A stretch of 64,000 bases of DNA from assembly GCF_046035435.1 (NCBI RefSeq), contig NZ_JBFNFH010000004.1; one strand, given 5' to 3'. The first letter of the stretch is position 1, and the number at the start of each line of letters is the position of its first letter. The translations under genes and the position numbers were made by a program. The DNA is from Helcococcus bovis. Lineage in GTDB: Bacteria; Bacillota; Clostridia; Tissierellales; Peptoniphilaceae. Positions 45,615 through 54,162 of this stretch are shown here, in pieces. The notes under the pieces are model-generated. The model saw nothing but the letters and a program-made list of their open reading frames with translations. It was not told the DNA's origin and did no database searches.

Positions 45615-46490
45615 ATGTATTTAATATTTGATATTGGTGGTTCATCTACTAAAATAGGAATTATAAAAGACAAAGAAATAATAAAAAAATGCTCTATTGA
45701 TAGAATAAACACTCTTGAAGAATTTTTATTGATGCTTGAAGAACAGGTGCAAAAAAATATTTATTCATACAATATAAAAGGAATAGGATTTAGCAGTCCT
45801 GGCACAGTAGATTCTAAAACTGGAAATATTTATGGATTAAGCGCTATTGATTATATTCATGAATATAATTTTGCAAAACATATACAAGATAAATTTAACC
45901 TACCAGTAGCGATAGAAAATGATGCTAATTGTGCTGCATTGGCTCAAATGTTTATGGACACGCCAAAAGAAAAAGATATTGCATTTGTAATTGTTGGAAC
46001 CGGGATAGGTGGAGCAATTATAAAAGACAAAGAAATTATTAGAGGTCGCAGACTTGAAGCTGGAGAATTTGGTTATATGTTATTAAAAAATATAGAAGGA
46101 GAATACACTAATTTTTCCAGACTTGCAACAATTCCAAATGTAGTCTCTAGAATTAAAGAAAAATACAATATAGTGGAAAAACCTCATATAGTATTGGAAA
46201 AATACTTTAATAAAATAGAGCCATTTTACAGTGAAGTAAGAAAGATGTTTCAATATATGTGCATGGGATTATATAATATTCAATACATATATGATCCGGA
46301 ATTAATATATATTGGTGGAGGAATTTCACAATCAGAAAAATATATAGAAGAATTAAAAAACTTCTTGCAACAAGAACCATTCAAATTAGCAGATGTAAAG
46401 ATTAGACCGGTAACATTTTATAATGATAATAATTTATATGGAGCATATTCAAATTTATTAAAATCAATAGAAAAAGGAGCAAGATTATGA
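45615..46490 (+). CDS. ROK family protein 1 (sugar kinase candidate)
   Basis: A 291-aa ROK-fold protein. ATP-binding DIGGSSTKIGII, GFSSPGTVDSKTG, IENDANCAALAQM with the catalytic Asp, and IVGTGIGGAII are present. The zinc motif of canonical ROK kinases (GExGH and CxCGxxGC) is absent; the equivalent reads GEFGYM. It overlaps the next ROK gene by 4 bases (ATGA). The catalytic Asp argues for kinase activity. GlcNAc, ManNAc or mannose released by the locus are candidate substrates. Confidence 0.83.
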   Translation: MYLIFDIGGSSTKIGIIKDKEIIKKCSIDRINTLEEFLLMLEEQVQKNIYSYNIKGIGFSSPGTVDSKTGNIYGLSAIDYIHEYNFAKHIQDKFNLPVAIENDANCAALAQMFMDTPKEKDIAFVIVGTGIGGAIIKDKEIIRGRRLEAGEFGYMLLKNIEGEYTNFSRLATIPNVVSRIKEKYNIVEKPHIVLEKYFNKIEPFYSEVRKMFQYMCMGLYNIQYIYDPELIYIGGGISQSEKYIEELKNFLQQEPFKLADVKIRPVTFYNDNNLYGAYSNLLKSIEKGARL

Positions 46491-47389
46491 AATCAATAGG
46501 TGTAGATATTGGTGGTACAAGTGCAAGAGTTGCATTATTTGATGAGAATTTTAATATTATTTCAAAACAAGTTACACAAACAGGTGATAAAGAATTTGAT
46601 GATATAATTAATGATATATCAGAAATGATAAATAAAGTTGATCCAAATCATGAAACAAATGTTGTAGGAATTTGTTCTCCAGGACCTTTAGATAAAGATT
46701 TAGGGATGATTCTAGATGCTCCAAATTTACCAAAGTGGAGAAATAAACCATTCTTAAAATTAATAGAAGAAAAAACAAAGAGAAAAACATTTTTAACAAA
46801 TGATGCAAATGCTGCTGCAATGGCTCAAGCTGTTGGAGATGATAGAGAAACTATTGTATTTATGACAGTTAGTACTGGAGTAGGTGGAGGAATTGTCTAC
46901 AAAGGTGAACTTATGGAAGGTAAAAAGGTTTATGCTGGAGAATTTGGCTTGATGATTATTTCAGATGATGATAGAAAACATAGTCAATTATATGCTGGAA
47001 CATTGGAAAGTCTATGTTCGGGGACAGCATTATCGAAAAAAGCAACAGAAGTTTATGGAATAGAAGTTTCTACAAAAGAACTTTTTGAAAAATATGCCGA
47101 AAATGATAAAAAAGCAGTAGAAATTATTGAACAATGGACAGAATATTTTTCAAGATCAATTGCTAACTTATTGCAAATTATAGAACCTGAAATATTTTAT
47201 TTGGGTGGTTCTGTTATTACAAAAAATGAATTTTTAATTGATAAAGTAGTTGAAGCTACAAAAAATAAAGTTTATGAAGGATTAAAAGATAGAATATTTA
47301 TAGAAGTGGCTAAATTTGGTGATGATGCTGGTTTAGTTGGAGCAGCTAAAAATGGACTAAATAATTTTAATGGAGGAAATAATGATTAA
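46487..47389 (+). CDS. ROK family protein 2 (sugar kinase candidate)
   Basis: A 300-aa ROK protein distinct from its neighbour: DIGGTSARVALF, GICSPGPLDKDLG, LTNDANAAAMAQA with the catalytic Asp and STGVGGGIVYKG. It too lacks the zinc Cys motif and has GEFGLM in place of GExGH. Located between the first ROK gene (4-base overlap) and the GH1 gene (8-base overlap). A tandem of two ROK proteins suggests two released sugars or a kinase plus a variant subunit. Confidence 0.83.
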   Translation: MKSIGVDIGGTSARVALFDENFNIISKQVTQTGDKEFDDIINDISEMINKVDPNHETNVVGICSPGPLDKDLGMILDAPNLPKWRNKPFLKLIEEKTKRKTFLTNDANAAAMAQAVGDDRETIVFMTVSTGVGGGIVYKGELMEGKKVYAGEFGLMIISDDDRKHSQLYAGTLESLCSGTALSKKATEVYGIEVSTKELFEKYAENDKKAVEIIEQWTEYFSRSIANLLQIIEPEIFYLGGSVITKNEFLIDKVVEATKNKVYEGLKDRIFIEVAKFGDDAGLVGAAKNGLNNFNGGNND

Positions 47390-48758
47390 ATTTCCTGATG
47401 GATTTTACTTTGGGTCAGCTACATCAGCTACACAAAGTGAAGGAAGAGTTGAAGGAGATGGAAAGGGAGATAATATTTGGGATTTATGGTTTGAAAAAGA
47501 ACCATATAAGTTTCATAATTTAATTGGACCATCAAAGACAAGTTCTTTTTATCAAAATTATAAAGAAGATATAAAATTATTAAAAGCAACAGGTCAAAAT
47601 TCATTTCGTACATCTATTAGTTGGTCAAGATTATTTCCGAAAGGATATGGAGAAATCAACCAAAAAGCAGTAAGTTTTTACAAAGATGTATTCAAAAGAA
47701 TAAAGGATGAAGGCTTAACTTTATTCATGAATTTATACCATTTTGATATGCCTGTTGAATTGCAAAATATTGGTGGATGGGAAAATAGAGATGTTGTAGA
47801 ACATTTTGCCAATTATACAAAAACAGCATTTGAACTATTTGATGAATATGTGGATAGATGGTTTACATTCAATGAACCAATTGTTCATGTTGAATGTGGT
47901 TATTTATTGCAATATCATTATCCTATGGAGGTAAATCCTGAAAAAGCGGTATTGGTTGGGTATCATACTCAATTAGCAAGTGCAAGAGCAATTGAAGAAT
48001 TTAGAAAATTAAAGTTAAAATCTAAAATTGGTATTGTATTAAACTTAACCCCGGCTATTCCAAGATCTCAACATCCTAAGGATTTGGAAGCAGCAAGATA
48101 TGCTGAAATGTTTGCGATTAGATCATTTTTAGATCCATCTATTAAAGGTGAATTTCAACCTGAATTCGTTGATCTTTTAAGAGAATACAATTTATTACCA
48201 AAAGTTGAAAAATCAGATTTAGAAATTATTAAAAATAATACAATTGATTTCTTGGGAGTAAACTACTATCAACCACTTAGAGTCAAGGCGGTTCAATATG
48301 AAATTAAGAAGGATGCAATATTCTTCCCAACAAATTTCTATGAACCTTATGTAATGCCGGGCAGAAGAATCAATCCACATAGAGGATGGGAAATCGATCC
48401 TTCAGTAGTTTATGATATTGCTATTTACATCAAAGATAATTATGACAATATTGAATGGATTATTTCGGAAAATGGTATGGGTGTTGAAGGTGAAGAAAAA
48501 TTCAAAGTTAATGGTCAAATTCAAGACGATTACAGAATTGAATTTATAAAAGAACATTTAACATATTTACACAAAGCAATTGAAGAAGGTGCAAATTGTA
48601 TAGGTTACCACGTTTGGACATTTATTGATTGTTGGTCATGGTTAAATTCATACAAAAATAGATATGGATTAGTTGAATTAAATCTTGAAACTGGAGAGAG
48701 AACAATTAAAAAATCTGGTGAATGGTATAAAAAATTAGTTGAAAATAACGGATTTTAA
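47382..48758 (+). CDS. GH1 family beta-glycosidase
   Basis: A 458-aa cytoplasmic GH1 enzyme: acid/base Glu in FTFNEPIVHVE and nucleophile Glu in IISENGMGVEG. I start at 47382 because GGAGG lies 5 nt upstream. The C-terminal aglycone/phosphate region reads CWSWLNSYKNRYGLVEL, which does not settle phospho- versus non-phospho substrates. In this locus an enzyme is needed for the Man-beta-1,4-GlcNAc left after mannosidase action, which would make it a beta-mannosidase. Beta-glucoside or phospho-beta-glucoside hydrolysis is the usual annotation of such sequences. Confidence 0.88.
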   Translation: MIKFPDGFYFGSATSATQSEGRVEGDGKGDNIWDLWFEKEPYKFHNLIGPSKTSSFYQNYKEDIKLLKATGQNSFRTSISWSRLFPKGYGEINQKAVSFYKDVFKRIKDEGLTLFMNLYHFDMPVELQNIGGWENRDVVEHFANYTKTAFELFDEYVDRWFTFNEPIVHVECGYLLQYHYPMEVNPEKAVLVGYHTQLASARAIEEFRKLKLKSKIGIVLNLTPAIPRSQHPKDLEAARYAEMFAIRSFLDPSIKGEFQPEFVDLLREYNLLPKVEKSDLEIIKNNTIDFLGVNYYQPLRVKAVQYEIKKDAIFFPTNFYEPYVMPGRRINPHRGWEIDPSVVYDIAIYIKDNYDNIEWIISENGMGVEGEEKFKVNGQIQDDYRIEFIKEHLTYLHKAIEEGANCIGYHVWTFIDCWSWLNSYKNRYGLVELNLETGERTIKKSGEWYKKLVENNGF

Positions 48759-48774
48759 TCGATTGAGAATTGAA

Positions 48775-48821
48775 CCGGAAGAGTTTTGTTACTTAACACA
48801 CAAAACTTTTCCGGATTTTTT
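48775..48821. terminator. Terminator after the GH1 gene
   Basis: CCGGAAGAGTTTTGT pairs with ACAAAACTTTTCCGG (one mismatch) around a ~10-nt loop and is followed by T6. Also positioned to end the convergent small ORF. Confidence 0.88.
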
Positions 48822-48957
48822 ATTTTAATGTAGTATTGATAATTTCCTTTAGATAAGTAAGTTTGTAGTGTTCCAACAATATTTGGTATATTAATTTTTT
48901 GATCTTTTTACTAATGATTTCATATTTTGTGATTAATTCGTTTATATTTGATTTCAT
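48820..48957 (-). CDS. Small hypothetical protein, 45 aa
   Basis: A short frame with a strong ribosome site (GGAGG 5 nt before the ATG at 48957). The product is basic and likely one or two helices (MKSNINELITKYEIISKKIK...). It stands alone on the minus strand between the GH1 terminator and the next operon. No recognisable family. The good ribosome site is the main support. Confidence 0.4.
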   Translation of the reverse strand: MKSNINELITKYEIISKKIKKLIYQILLEHYKLTYLKEIINTTLK

Positions 48958-49125
48958 AATTTCCTCCATATATTCATTATTACATAAAAAACGATAAAGC
49001 ATACTGTCATTATTGTTACAAAAATTTTATATTACCAGTATATCTAAAAAAAAAATACTTCAAACTTCCTCTAGTGATACATATTTGTTTGTAAATACAT
49101 TCATATTTTAAAATGTAAAATAAAC

Positions 49126-49154
49126 TTGACATAAAATGTAAAGTTTACTATACT
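49126..49154 (+). promoter_or_regulatory. Consensus promoter with internal palindrome
   Basis: TTGACA (49126-49131) and TATACT (49149-49154) are 17 bp apart, the best promoter in the window. The spacer contains GTAAAGTTTAC (49138-49148), an 11-bp palindrome with a one-base centre that could be the binding site of the Xre-type repressor encoded just downstream. Confidence 0.75.
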
Positions 49155-49220
49155 TATTTTGCAAAGTTAACTTAACATTCTATATAAAATTGTAAGTACA
49201 ATATAAAAATAGGAGAGGGT

Positions 49221-49424
49221 TTGAAAAATAGGATTTCAGAATTAAGGAAAAGTAGAAAACTTACCCAGGAAGAATTTGCAAATGAGCTAGATACTATAAG
49301 GCAGACTATTATTTCGTTAGAAAATGGAAAATATACTGCTTCGCTTGTTTTAGCATATAAAATTGCAAGATATTTTGGATTGAGTATTGAAGAAGTATTT
49401 GATTTTAGTGAAGTGGAGGAGTAA
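49221..49424 (+). CDS. Small Xre-family transcription regulator
   Basis: A 67-aa helix-turn-helix protein, nearly all DNA-binding domain: RISELRKSRKLTQEEFANEL, RQTIISLENGKYTAS, with a C-terminal FGLSIEEVFDF of the YgzD/YozG type. The start is TTG at 49221, right after AGGAGAGGG; no ATG is nearby. First gene of a regulator - membrane protein - ABC ATPase - ABC permease unit, and likely repressor of that unit. Confidence 0.87.
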   Translation: MKNRISELRKSRKLTQEEFANELDTIRQTIISLENGKYTASLVLAYKIARYFGLSIEEVFDFSEVEE

Positions 49425-49425
49425 T

Positions 49426-49860
49426 ATGTTAGAAAAATTTAGAAAAAAGATAAGAAATAAGACAATTATTTTCTCTTTAGTATTGTTTTTTGCTGTAGTT
49501 ATGTTAGGAGTTAGTATAATTTATTCTCAAAAAAATACTAATATAGCATTTGTAAGAGGATTTTTTACAGGAATGATTTTCATGCTTATATTTTATATTT
49601 TTAGAAATATACAAGCCTTGAGAAATGATGAAAAATTAAAAAAACTATATGCTCAATTTAATGATGAAAGAATAAAATATATAAGTAAAAAAACATCAGA
49701 AACTACATTATTCATAATTATTATAATATTATCCTTTATGAGTATAATATTAACAACATTTAATTTAGATTTTTCATTGAGAAACTCATTACAAACTTTT
49801 TTGTCAGTAATATTTATAATATATTTTATTTCATATATATATTATAGTAATAAATATTAA
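49426..49860 (+). CDS. Four-helix membrane protein of an Xre-linked operon
   Basis: 144 aa, with four hydrophobic segments arranged as two pairs and a central soluble Lys/Glu segment (KLKKLYAQFNDERIKYIS). Similar proteins (DUF2178/DUF6442-like) commonly follow small Xre regulators in Firmicutes; function unknown. The ATG at 49426 follows GGAGG and lies one base after the regulator's stop codon. Confidence 0.7.
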   Translation: MLEKFRKKIRNKTIIFSLVLFFAVVMLGVSIIYSQKNTNIAFVRGFFTGMIFMLIFYIFRNIQALRNDEKLKKLYAQFNDERIKYISKKTSETTLFIIIIILSFMSIILTTFNLDFSLRNSLQTFLSVIFIIYFISYIYYSNKY

Positions 49861-49872
49861 AGGAGGAATTAC

Positions 49873-50763
49873 ATGAGATTGGAACTTAAAAACATCAATA
49901 AAAGTTTTAATAAAAAGCAAATTTTACATGATGTAAGTTTTGCTATTGAGAGTGGTAAAGCGATGGGATTTTTGGGTAGGAATGGTGCTGGAAAGACAAC
50001 TACCATAAGAACATTGATGAATGTATTTAACCCAGATAGCGGAGAATTTTTATTAGATGGTTTTCCATTTGATAGAAGAAAATACAAGATAGGATATTTG
50101 CCAGAAGAAAGAGGAATGTATCAAAAAATTAATATAATTGATCAACTTGTTTATTTTGGTGAATTAAAAGGAATGAATTCCAAAGATGCTAGAAAATCTG
50201 CATTAGAATTGTTAGAAAAAGTGGAACTTAGCGAATATGCTAATAAGAAGTTAGAAACGTTATCTAAAGGAAATCAGCAAAAAGTTCAAATTTTACAAGC
50301 TATAATAAATGATCCTGATATTGTAGTATTTGATGAACCTTTTAGTGGATTGGATCCAGTAAATTCAAGAGTTTTAAAGGATATTATTTCAGAATTTATC
50401 AAAAAAGATAGGATAGTAATTTTTTCATCACATCAAATGAGCTATGTTGAAGAATTTTGCGATGATGTTACATTTATTAAAAATGGGAAAGTAATTTTAT
50501 CCGATAATTTAGAAAAAATAAAAGAAGAAAAAGGCAAGGGGAAATATATCATTCAAATAAAAAAAGAAAATAGTTTTGAGAACATAAAATCTATATTAAA
50601 TGTTGAAAAATTGAATAATAAATATATTTTTGAAGTTGATGAAAATTATGATACAAATGATATTTTAAAAGAAATGATTGAAAATAATATTGAAATATTA
50701 AGATTTGAACCTTATAGACCAAATCTTGAAGAAATATTTATTGAATTGGATAAGGAGGCTTAA
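49873..50763 (+). CDS. ABC transporter ATPase (NatA-like exporter)
   Basis: A 296-aa ATPase: Walker A GRNGAGKTTT, Q-loop-region LPEERGMYQKI, signature LSKGNQQKVQILQA, Walker B DIVVFDEPFSGLD, switch His in FSSHQM, and a C-terminal ~70-residue extension typical of NatA/YhaQ-type exporters. AAAGGAGG precedes the ATG. The partner permease follows after 1 base. Sodium or antimicrobial-peptide export are family precedents; the cargo is unknown. Confidence 0.9.
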   Translation: MRLELKNINKSFNKKQILHDVSFAIESGKAMGFLGRNGAGKTTTIRTLMNVFNPDSGEFLLDGFPFDRRKYKIGYLPEERGMYQKINIIDQLVYFGELKGMNSKDARKSALELLEKVELSEYANKKLETLSKGNQQKVQILQAIINDPDIVVFDEPFSGLDPVNSRVLKDIISEFIKKDRIVIFSSHQMSYVEEFCDDVTFIKNGKVILSDNLEKIKEEKGKGKYIIQIKKENSFENIKSILNVEKLNNKYIFEVDENYDTNDILKEMIENNIEILRFEPYRPNLEEIFIELDKEA

Positions 50764-50764
50764 T

Positions 50765-52003
50765 ATGAAACAAATTTTAAGAGTATTTTCTTTTGAAACT
50801 AAGCAAAGATTTAGACAAAAGACATTTATAGTTTCTATAGTTATCAGTGCATTAATTTTCTTTGCAATAACATTTGCTCCAAGATTTATATCTGGAAATG
50901 AAAATAAAATGTTTAATCCAAATACTAGCGAAAATGTTGAAAATAAGAAAGAATTAGCAATTTTTAATTTAAATAAAATTGACAACTCAGTTATTAATGC
51001 TCTTTCAAAAAAATATAAACTAGTTGAGATGAAAAGTGAAGAAGAATTAAGAAATAAAATTAAATTAAAAGAATTTTCAGAAGGTATTGTATTAAAAAGT
51101 GAACTTGATGCTAAAGTTTATAGTTCTGTAAGTAAATTATCTGATTTTGGAAATAATGAAATAGAAAAAATTCTTAAGGAAAATTACAAATATAATATTG
51201 GATTAAAAGAAGCTGGAATTGATGTAAATAAATTAAATGATATTGAATCTGTAACTCCAAAAGTGGAAGTTGAGTCATTCAGTAGGAATCCTATATCTGG
51301 TTTTGTTCTTTCTTATTTTGGTGTAATGTTTTTATATATGATGATAATTCTACATGGTAATTCAATAGCTACAAATGTTGCAAAAGAAAAAGAAAGTAGA
51401 ACTATGGAAATTCTTATTACTAATGTAAAGTCAAAAGCTCTTATCATTGGTAAAGTATTATCTGGAGTATTTGCAAGTTTAGTACATTTGATGGTAACCT
51501 TGGGTGCAGGTCTTATTGGGATTTATATAAATTTACAAGGAAATGATGGCGTAAAAACTATTATAAAAACAATATTATCAGAAATAAAGTATTCTGATTT
51601 AGCTGTATTAATTATATTTACACTAATTGGAGTTACATTGTATTACTTTATATTTGCAGCTCTTGGATCATTGGTATCAAGATTAGATGAATTAAATCAA
51701 GCATTAACTCCAGCGATGATATTAGTTATGATTGCGTTTTTTGTTCCAATGTTTTCAATGTCAAACGCAGATGGAATAGTAATGAAAATAGCATCATTTA
51801 TACCATTTACCTCACCATTAGCTATGTTAACTAGATTTTTAATGACAAGTGTGCCTTTAGTTGAAGTAATAATTAGTTTTGTATTACTAATAATATTTAC
51901 TTTATTGTTTGCACTAATTTCAGTAAAAATCTATAGACAAGGAACTTTAAGCTACGGTAATAAATTAAATATTATAAAAGCTTTAACTCAAAAAATAGAA
52001 TAA
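50765..52003 (+). CDS. ABC-2 type exporter permease (NatB/YhaP-like)
   Basis: 412 aa with one N-terminal helix (FIVSIVISALIFFAITFA), a ~150-residue extracytoplasmic domain and five to six C-terminal helices, the NatB layout. NVAKEKESRTMEILITNVK is the conserved cytoplasmic coupling segment. The ATG at 50765 follows AAGGAGG, and its stop is followed by a hairpin terminator. Works with the preceding ATPase. Confidence 0.9.
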   Translation: MKQILRVFSFETKQRFRQKTFIVSIVISALIFFAITFAPRFISGNENKMFNPNTSENVENKKELAIFNLNKIDNSVINALSKKYKLVEMKSEEELRNKIKLKEFSEGIVLKSELDAKVYSSVSKLSDFGNNEIEKILKENYKYNIGLKEAGIDVNKLNDIESVTPKVEVESFSRNPISGFVLSYFGVMFLYMMIILHGNSIATNVAKEKESRTMEILITNVKSKALIIGKVLSGVFASLVHLMVTLGAGLIGIYINLQGNDGVKTIIKTILSEIKYSDLAVLIIFTLIGVTLYYFIFAALGSLVSRLDELNQALTPAMILVMIAFFVPMFSMSNADGIVMKIASFIPFTSPLAMLTRFLMTSVPLVEVIISFVLLIIFTLLFALISVKIYRQGTLSYGNKLNIIKALTQKIE

Positions 52004-52092
52004 AGTTAAGAGTAAAAGGATCTGTTGCAAAATAAATTTATTAGTTATTTAGTAATAGCACCTATAATAAGGAAATTAATTCTTACAAAACA

Positions 52093-52128
52093 AGCCCTAG
52101 ATATTGAAATCTAGGGCTATTTTATGTT
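52093..52128. terminator. Terminator between the ABC-2 exporter and the MATE gene
   Basis: AGCCCTAGAT and ATCTAGGGCT form a 10-bp stem with a 6-nt loop, followed by ATTTTATGTTTT. It can serve both convergent genes. Confidence 0.75.
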
Positions 52129-52191
52129 TTATTAAATTTTTGTTTAAAAGATGTGTTATTTTACAAAAGTTACTTGTATTATTATATTTTT

Positions 52192-53532
52192 CTAAATTTT
52201 AATAGAGACCCATTTTCCTTGTTTAAATCTATGTCTTAAGAGAATGAATCTTGATAACTGATCACAGGCTATACCTATCCAAATCCCCATTAATCCAAGT
52301 CCTAAAACAGAAGTAAATAATATAGTTGCACCTGTTCTAATTATTGTTACAGAAATTATAGATGATATAAGTGTATATTTTACATCACCACCAGCTCTTA
52401 AACAACCACCATATATAATTTGAGAAATTTGTAATAATAGAATTATCATTAAAAATCTTATTGTCATTATTCCCATCTCAATTATATGTTCTTCTTTGAA
52501 AAATGACATCATTATTTCTCTTGAGAATATAAATAAAATGATTGATAAAATAATAGACATGGCTAAACCAATTCTTTGACAAATATGTCCATATGTAAAT
52601 GCTAATTTTTTATCTTCCTTACCTAAAGCATTTCCTGAAAGTGCAACAGCAGCAACTTGCATACCATCACCAAATGAAAAACTAACAGATAATAATCCCA
52701 TTGCTGCATTATGAGCAGCAAATGCAGCGGTACCTAATTTAGCTGCTGTAATAGCTGTAGTTAAAAAACCAATACGCATAAAAATATTTTCTAAGAATAA
52801 ACTTATACTCAAACTAAAAATCGATTTAACAGCTTCAATTTTAGGTTTGATTTTATGCTTTATTATATATTTAATATTAACAAAGCTTATGATTTTGAAA
52901 ATTGATGAAACACTCATTATGCATGCAATTACCGAACCTAAAACTGTTGCATAAGCTGCACCACGTATACCTAATTTCGGAAAACCTAAATTGCCATTTA
53001 TCAATAAAAAGTTAAAAATAACATTAATAATTGATGATGTAAGATTTGTTGTGAATGCTATTTTAGTATTTCCAGTACCTCTTTGAGCAGCGTTTATACA
53101 CATTGCAATTATATTAAAAAACATTCCTGCAATAATTATATCAAAATATGCTTTAGCCGGATCATGAGTTTCAAAATTACTTCCTGCAAAAAGCATTAAA
53201 TCATTTGAAAAATAAATAGTAACAAATGTGATTAGAATACATAATATAGCACTAATTGAAATAGCGGTTATAAGAACTATATTTGCACCCTTTCTATCAT
53301 TTTGTCCTCTTCTTCTAGCGACTAATGCAGATACAGCTGTATTTATTGCAAAGAAAATTGCATAAGCAATAAATTTTGGTTGATTTGTCAAACCTACAGA
53401 TGCAACAGCATAGCTTCCAAGAGTTGCTACCATCATGGTATCTATTAGTGCTGCAAAGGCTAAGAAAAAACTTTCTAATACAGATGGCCACGCCATTTGT
53501 AATGCCTTTTTGTAGTACAATTTATATTTCAT
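52192..53532 (-). CDS. MATE family efflux transporter
   Basis: 446 aa, twelve predicted helices in two similar halves. MAWPSVLESFFLAFAALIDTMMV starts the first half (residues ~13-35), with the conserved acidic residue in helix 1; the GTGNTKIAF and LRAGGDVKYTL loops are typical of the family. These are Na+ or H+ coupled exporters of drugs and cations. The substrate is not predictable. AGAGGAA precedes the ATG. Confidence 0.92.
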   Translation of the reverse strand: MKYKLYYKKALQMAWPSVLESFFLAFAALIDTMMVATLGSYAVASVGLTNQPKFIAYAIFFAINTAVSALVARRRGQNDRKGANIVLITAISISAILCILITFVTIYFSNDLMLFAGSNFETHDPAKAYFDIIIAGMFFNIIAMCINAAQRGTGNTKIAFTTNLTSSIINVIFNFLLINGNLGFPKLGIRGAAYATVLGSVIACIMSVSSIFKIISFVNIKYIIKHKIKPKIEAVKSIFSLSISLFLENIFMRIGFLTTAITAAKLGTAAFAAHNAAMGLLSVSFSFGDGMQVAAVALSGNALGKEDKKLAFTYGHICQRIGLAMSIILSIILFIFSREIMMSFFKEEHIIEMGIMTIRFLMIILLLQISQIIYGGCLRAGGDVKYTLISSIISVTIIRTGATILFTSVLGLGLMGIWIGIACDQLSRFILLRHRFKQGKWVSIKI

Positions 53533-53613
53533 TTTATTCCTCTTTCTATAGTTAACACTATATAATTTTACACTTAAAAATTGTAATTTTCAAATGTAAA
53601 TAAGTTATAATGC

Positions 53614-54057
53614 TTATTTTAGAAAGTCTTTTATTACGTCAATTGCTTCATCAAAATTTTTAACGAAGTGACCATGTTTTAATATTGCACCTAAAACATA
53701 GTGATTCATACCGTAAGTTGGAATATCATATTTGTTTGAAGAAGCTAGTCTAATATCTGAATTAATTCCAATAATAAGTTTTGTGTTTGTATATATTGCA
53801 ATGCCTAGTTCTACCATTACTCCAGCATCTTCATTTGTAAGATCAGCTATAAAAATATCTGCTTCTTCAACAGCTTTTGTGTCACATTCAAAAATAGAGA
53901 TAGGAGTTGGTAAACTTTGTTTGTTTTCATTAAATGGTTGATCAATAGGGTTAAAAATATCTAATTCTGGAAAATTTTCCCTTAATAATTTTCCTTCTAA
54001 TTTTCTTTGAGCTACTTCTGCTTCGTTAAAAAGAGAGCCTGCAACATAAATTTTCAT
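53614..54057 (-). CDS. Nucleoside 2-deoxyribosyltransferase
   Basis: 147 aa, moving deoxyribose between nucleobases for salvage. The YVAGSLFNEAEVAQR start, the DIFIADLTNEDAGVMVELGIAI segment with the catalytic Glu in VELG, and the C-terminal NHYVLGAI segment fit the family. With xpt, the deoxynucleoside kinase and nrdIEF it forms part of the window's nucleotide-supply gene set. GGAGGA before the ATG. Confidence 0.9.
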   Translation of the reverse strand: MKIYVAGSLFNEAEVAQRKLEGKLLRENFPELDIFNPIDQPFNENKQSLPTPISIFECDTKAVEEADIFIADLTNEDAGVMVELGIAIYTNTKLIIGINSDIRLASSNKYDIPTYGMNHYVLGAILKHGHFVKNFDEAIDVIKDFLK

Positions 54058-54162
54058 ATATCCTCCAAATTTTAATTTAAGATTATTTTATCATATAAAA
54101 GATTAAAAAATAAAAAAAAGGATATAAAAAAGTTATAACAGAAAAAAATAAAGGAGTTAATT

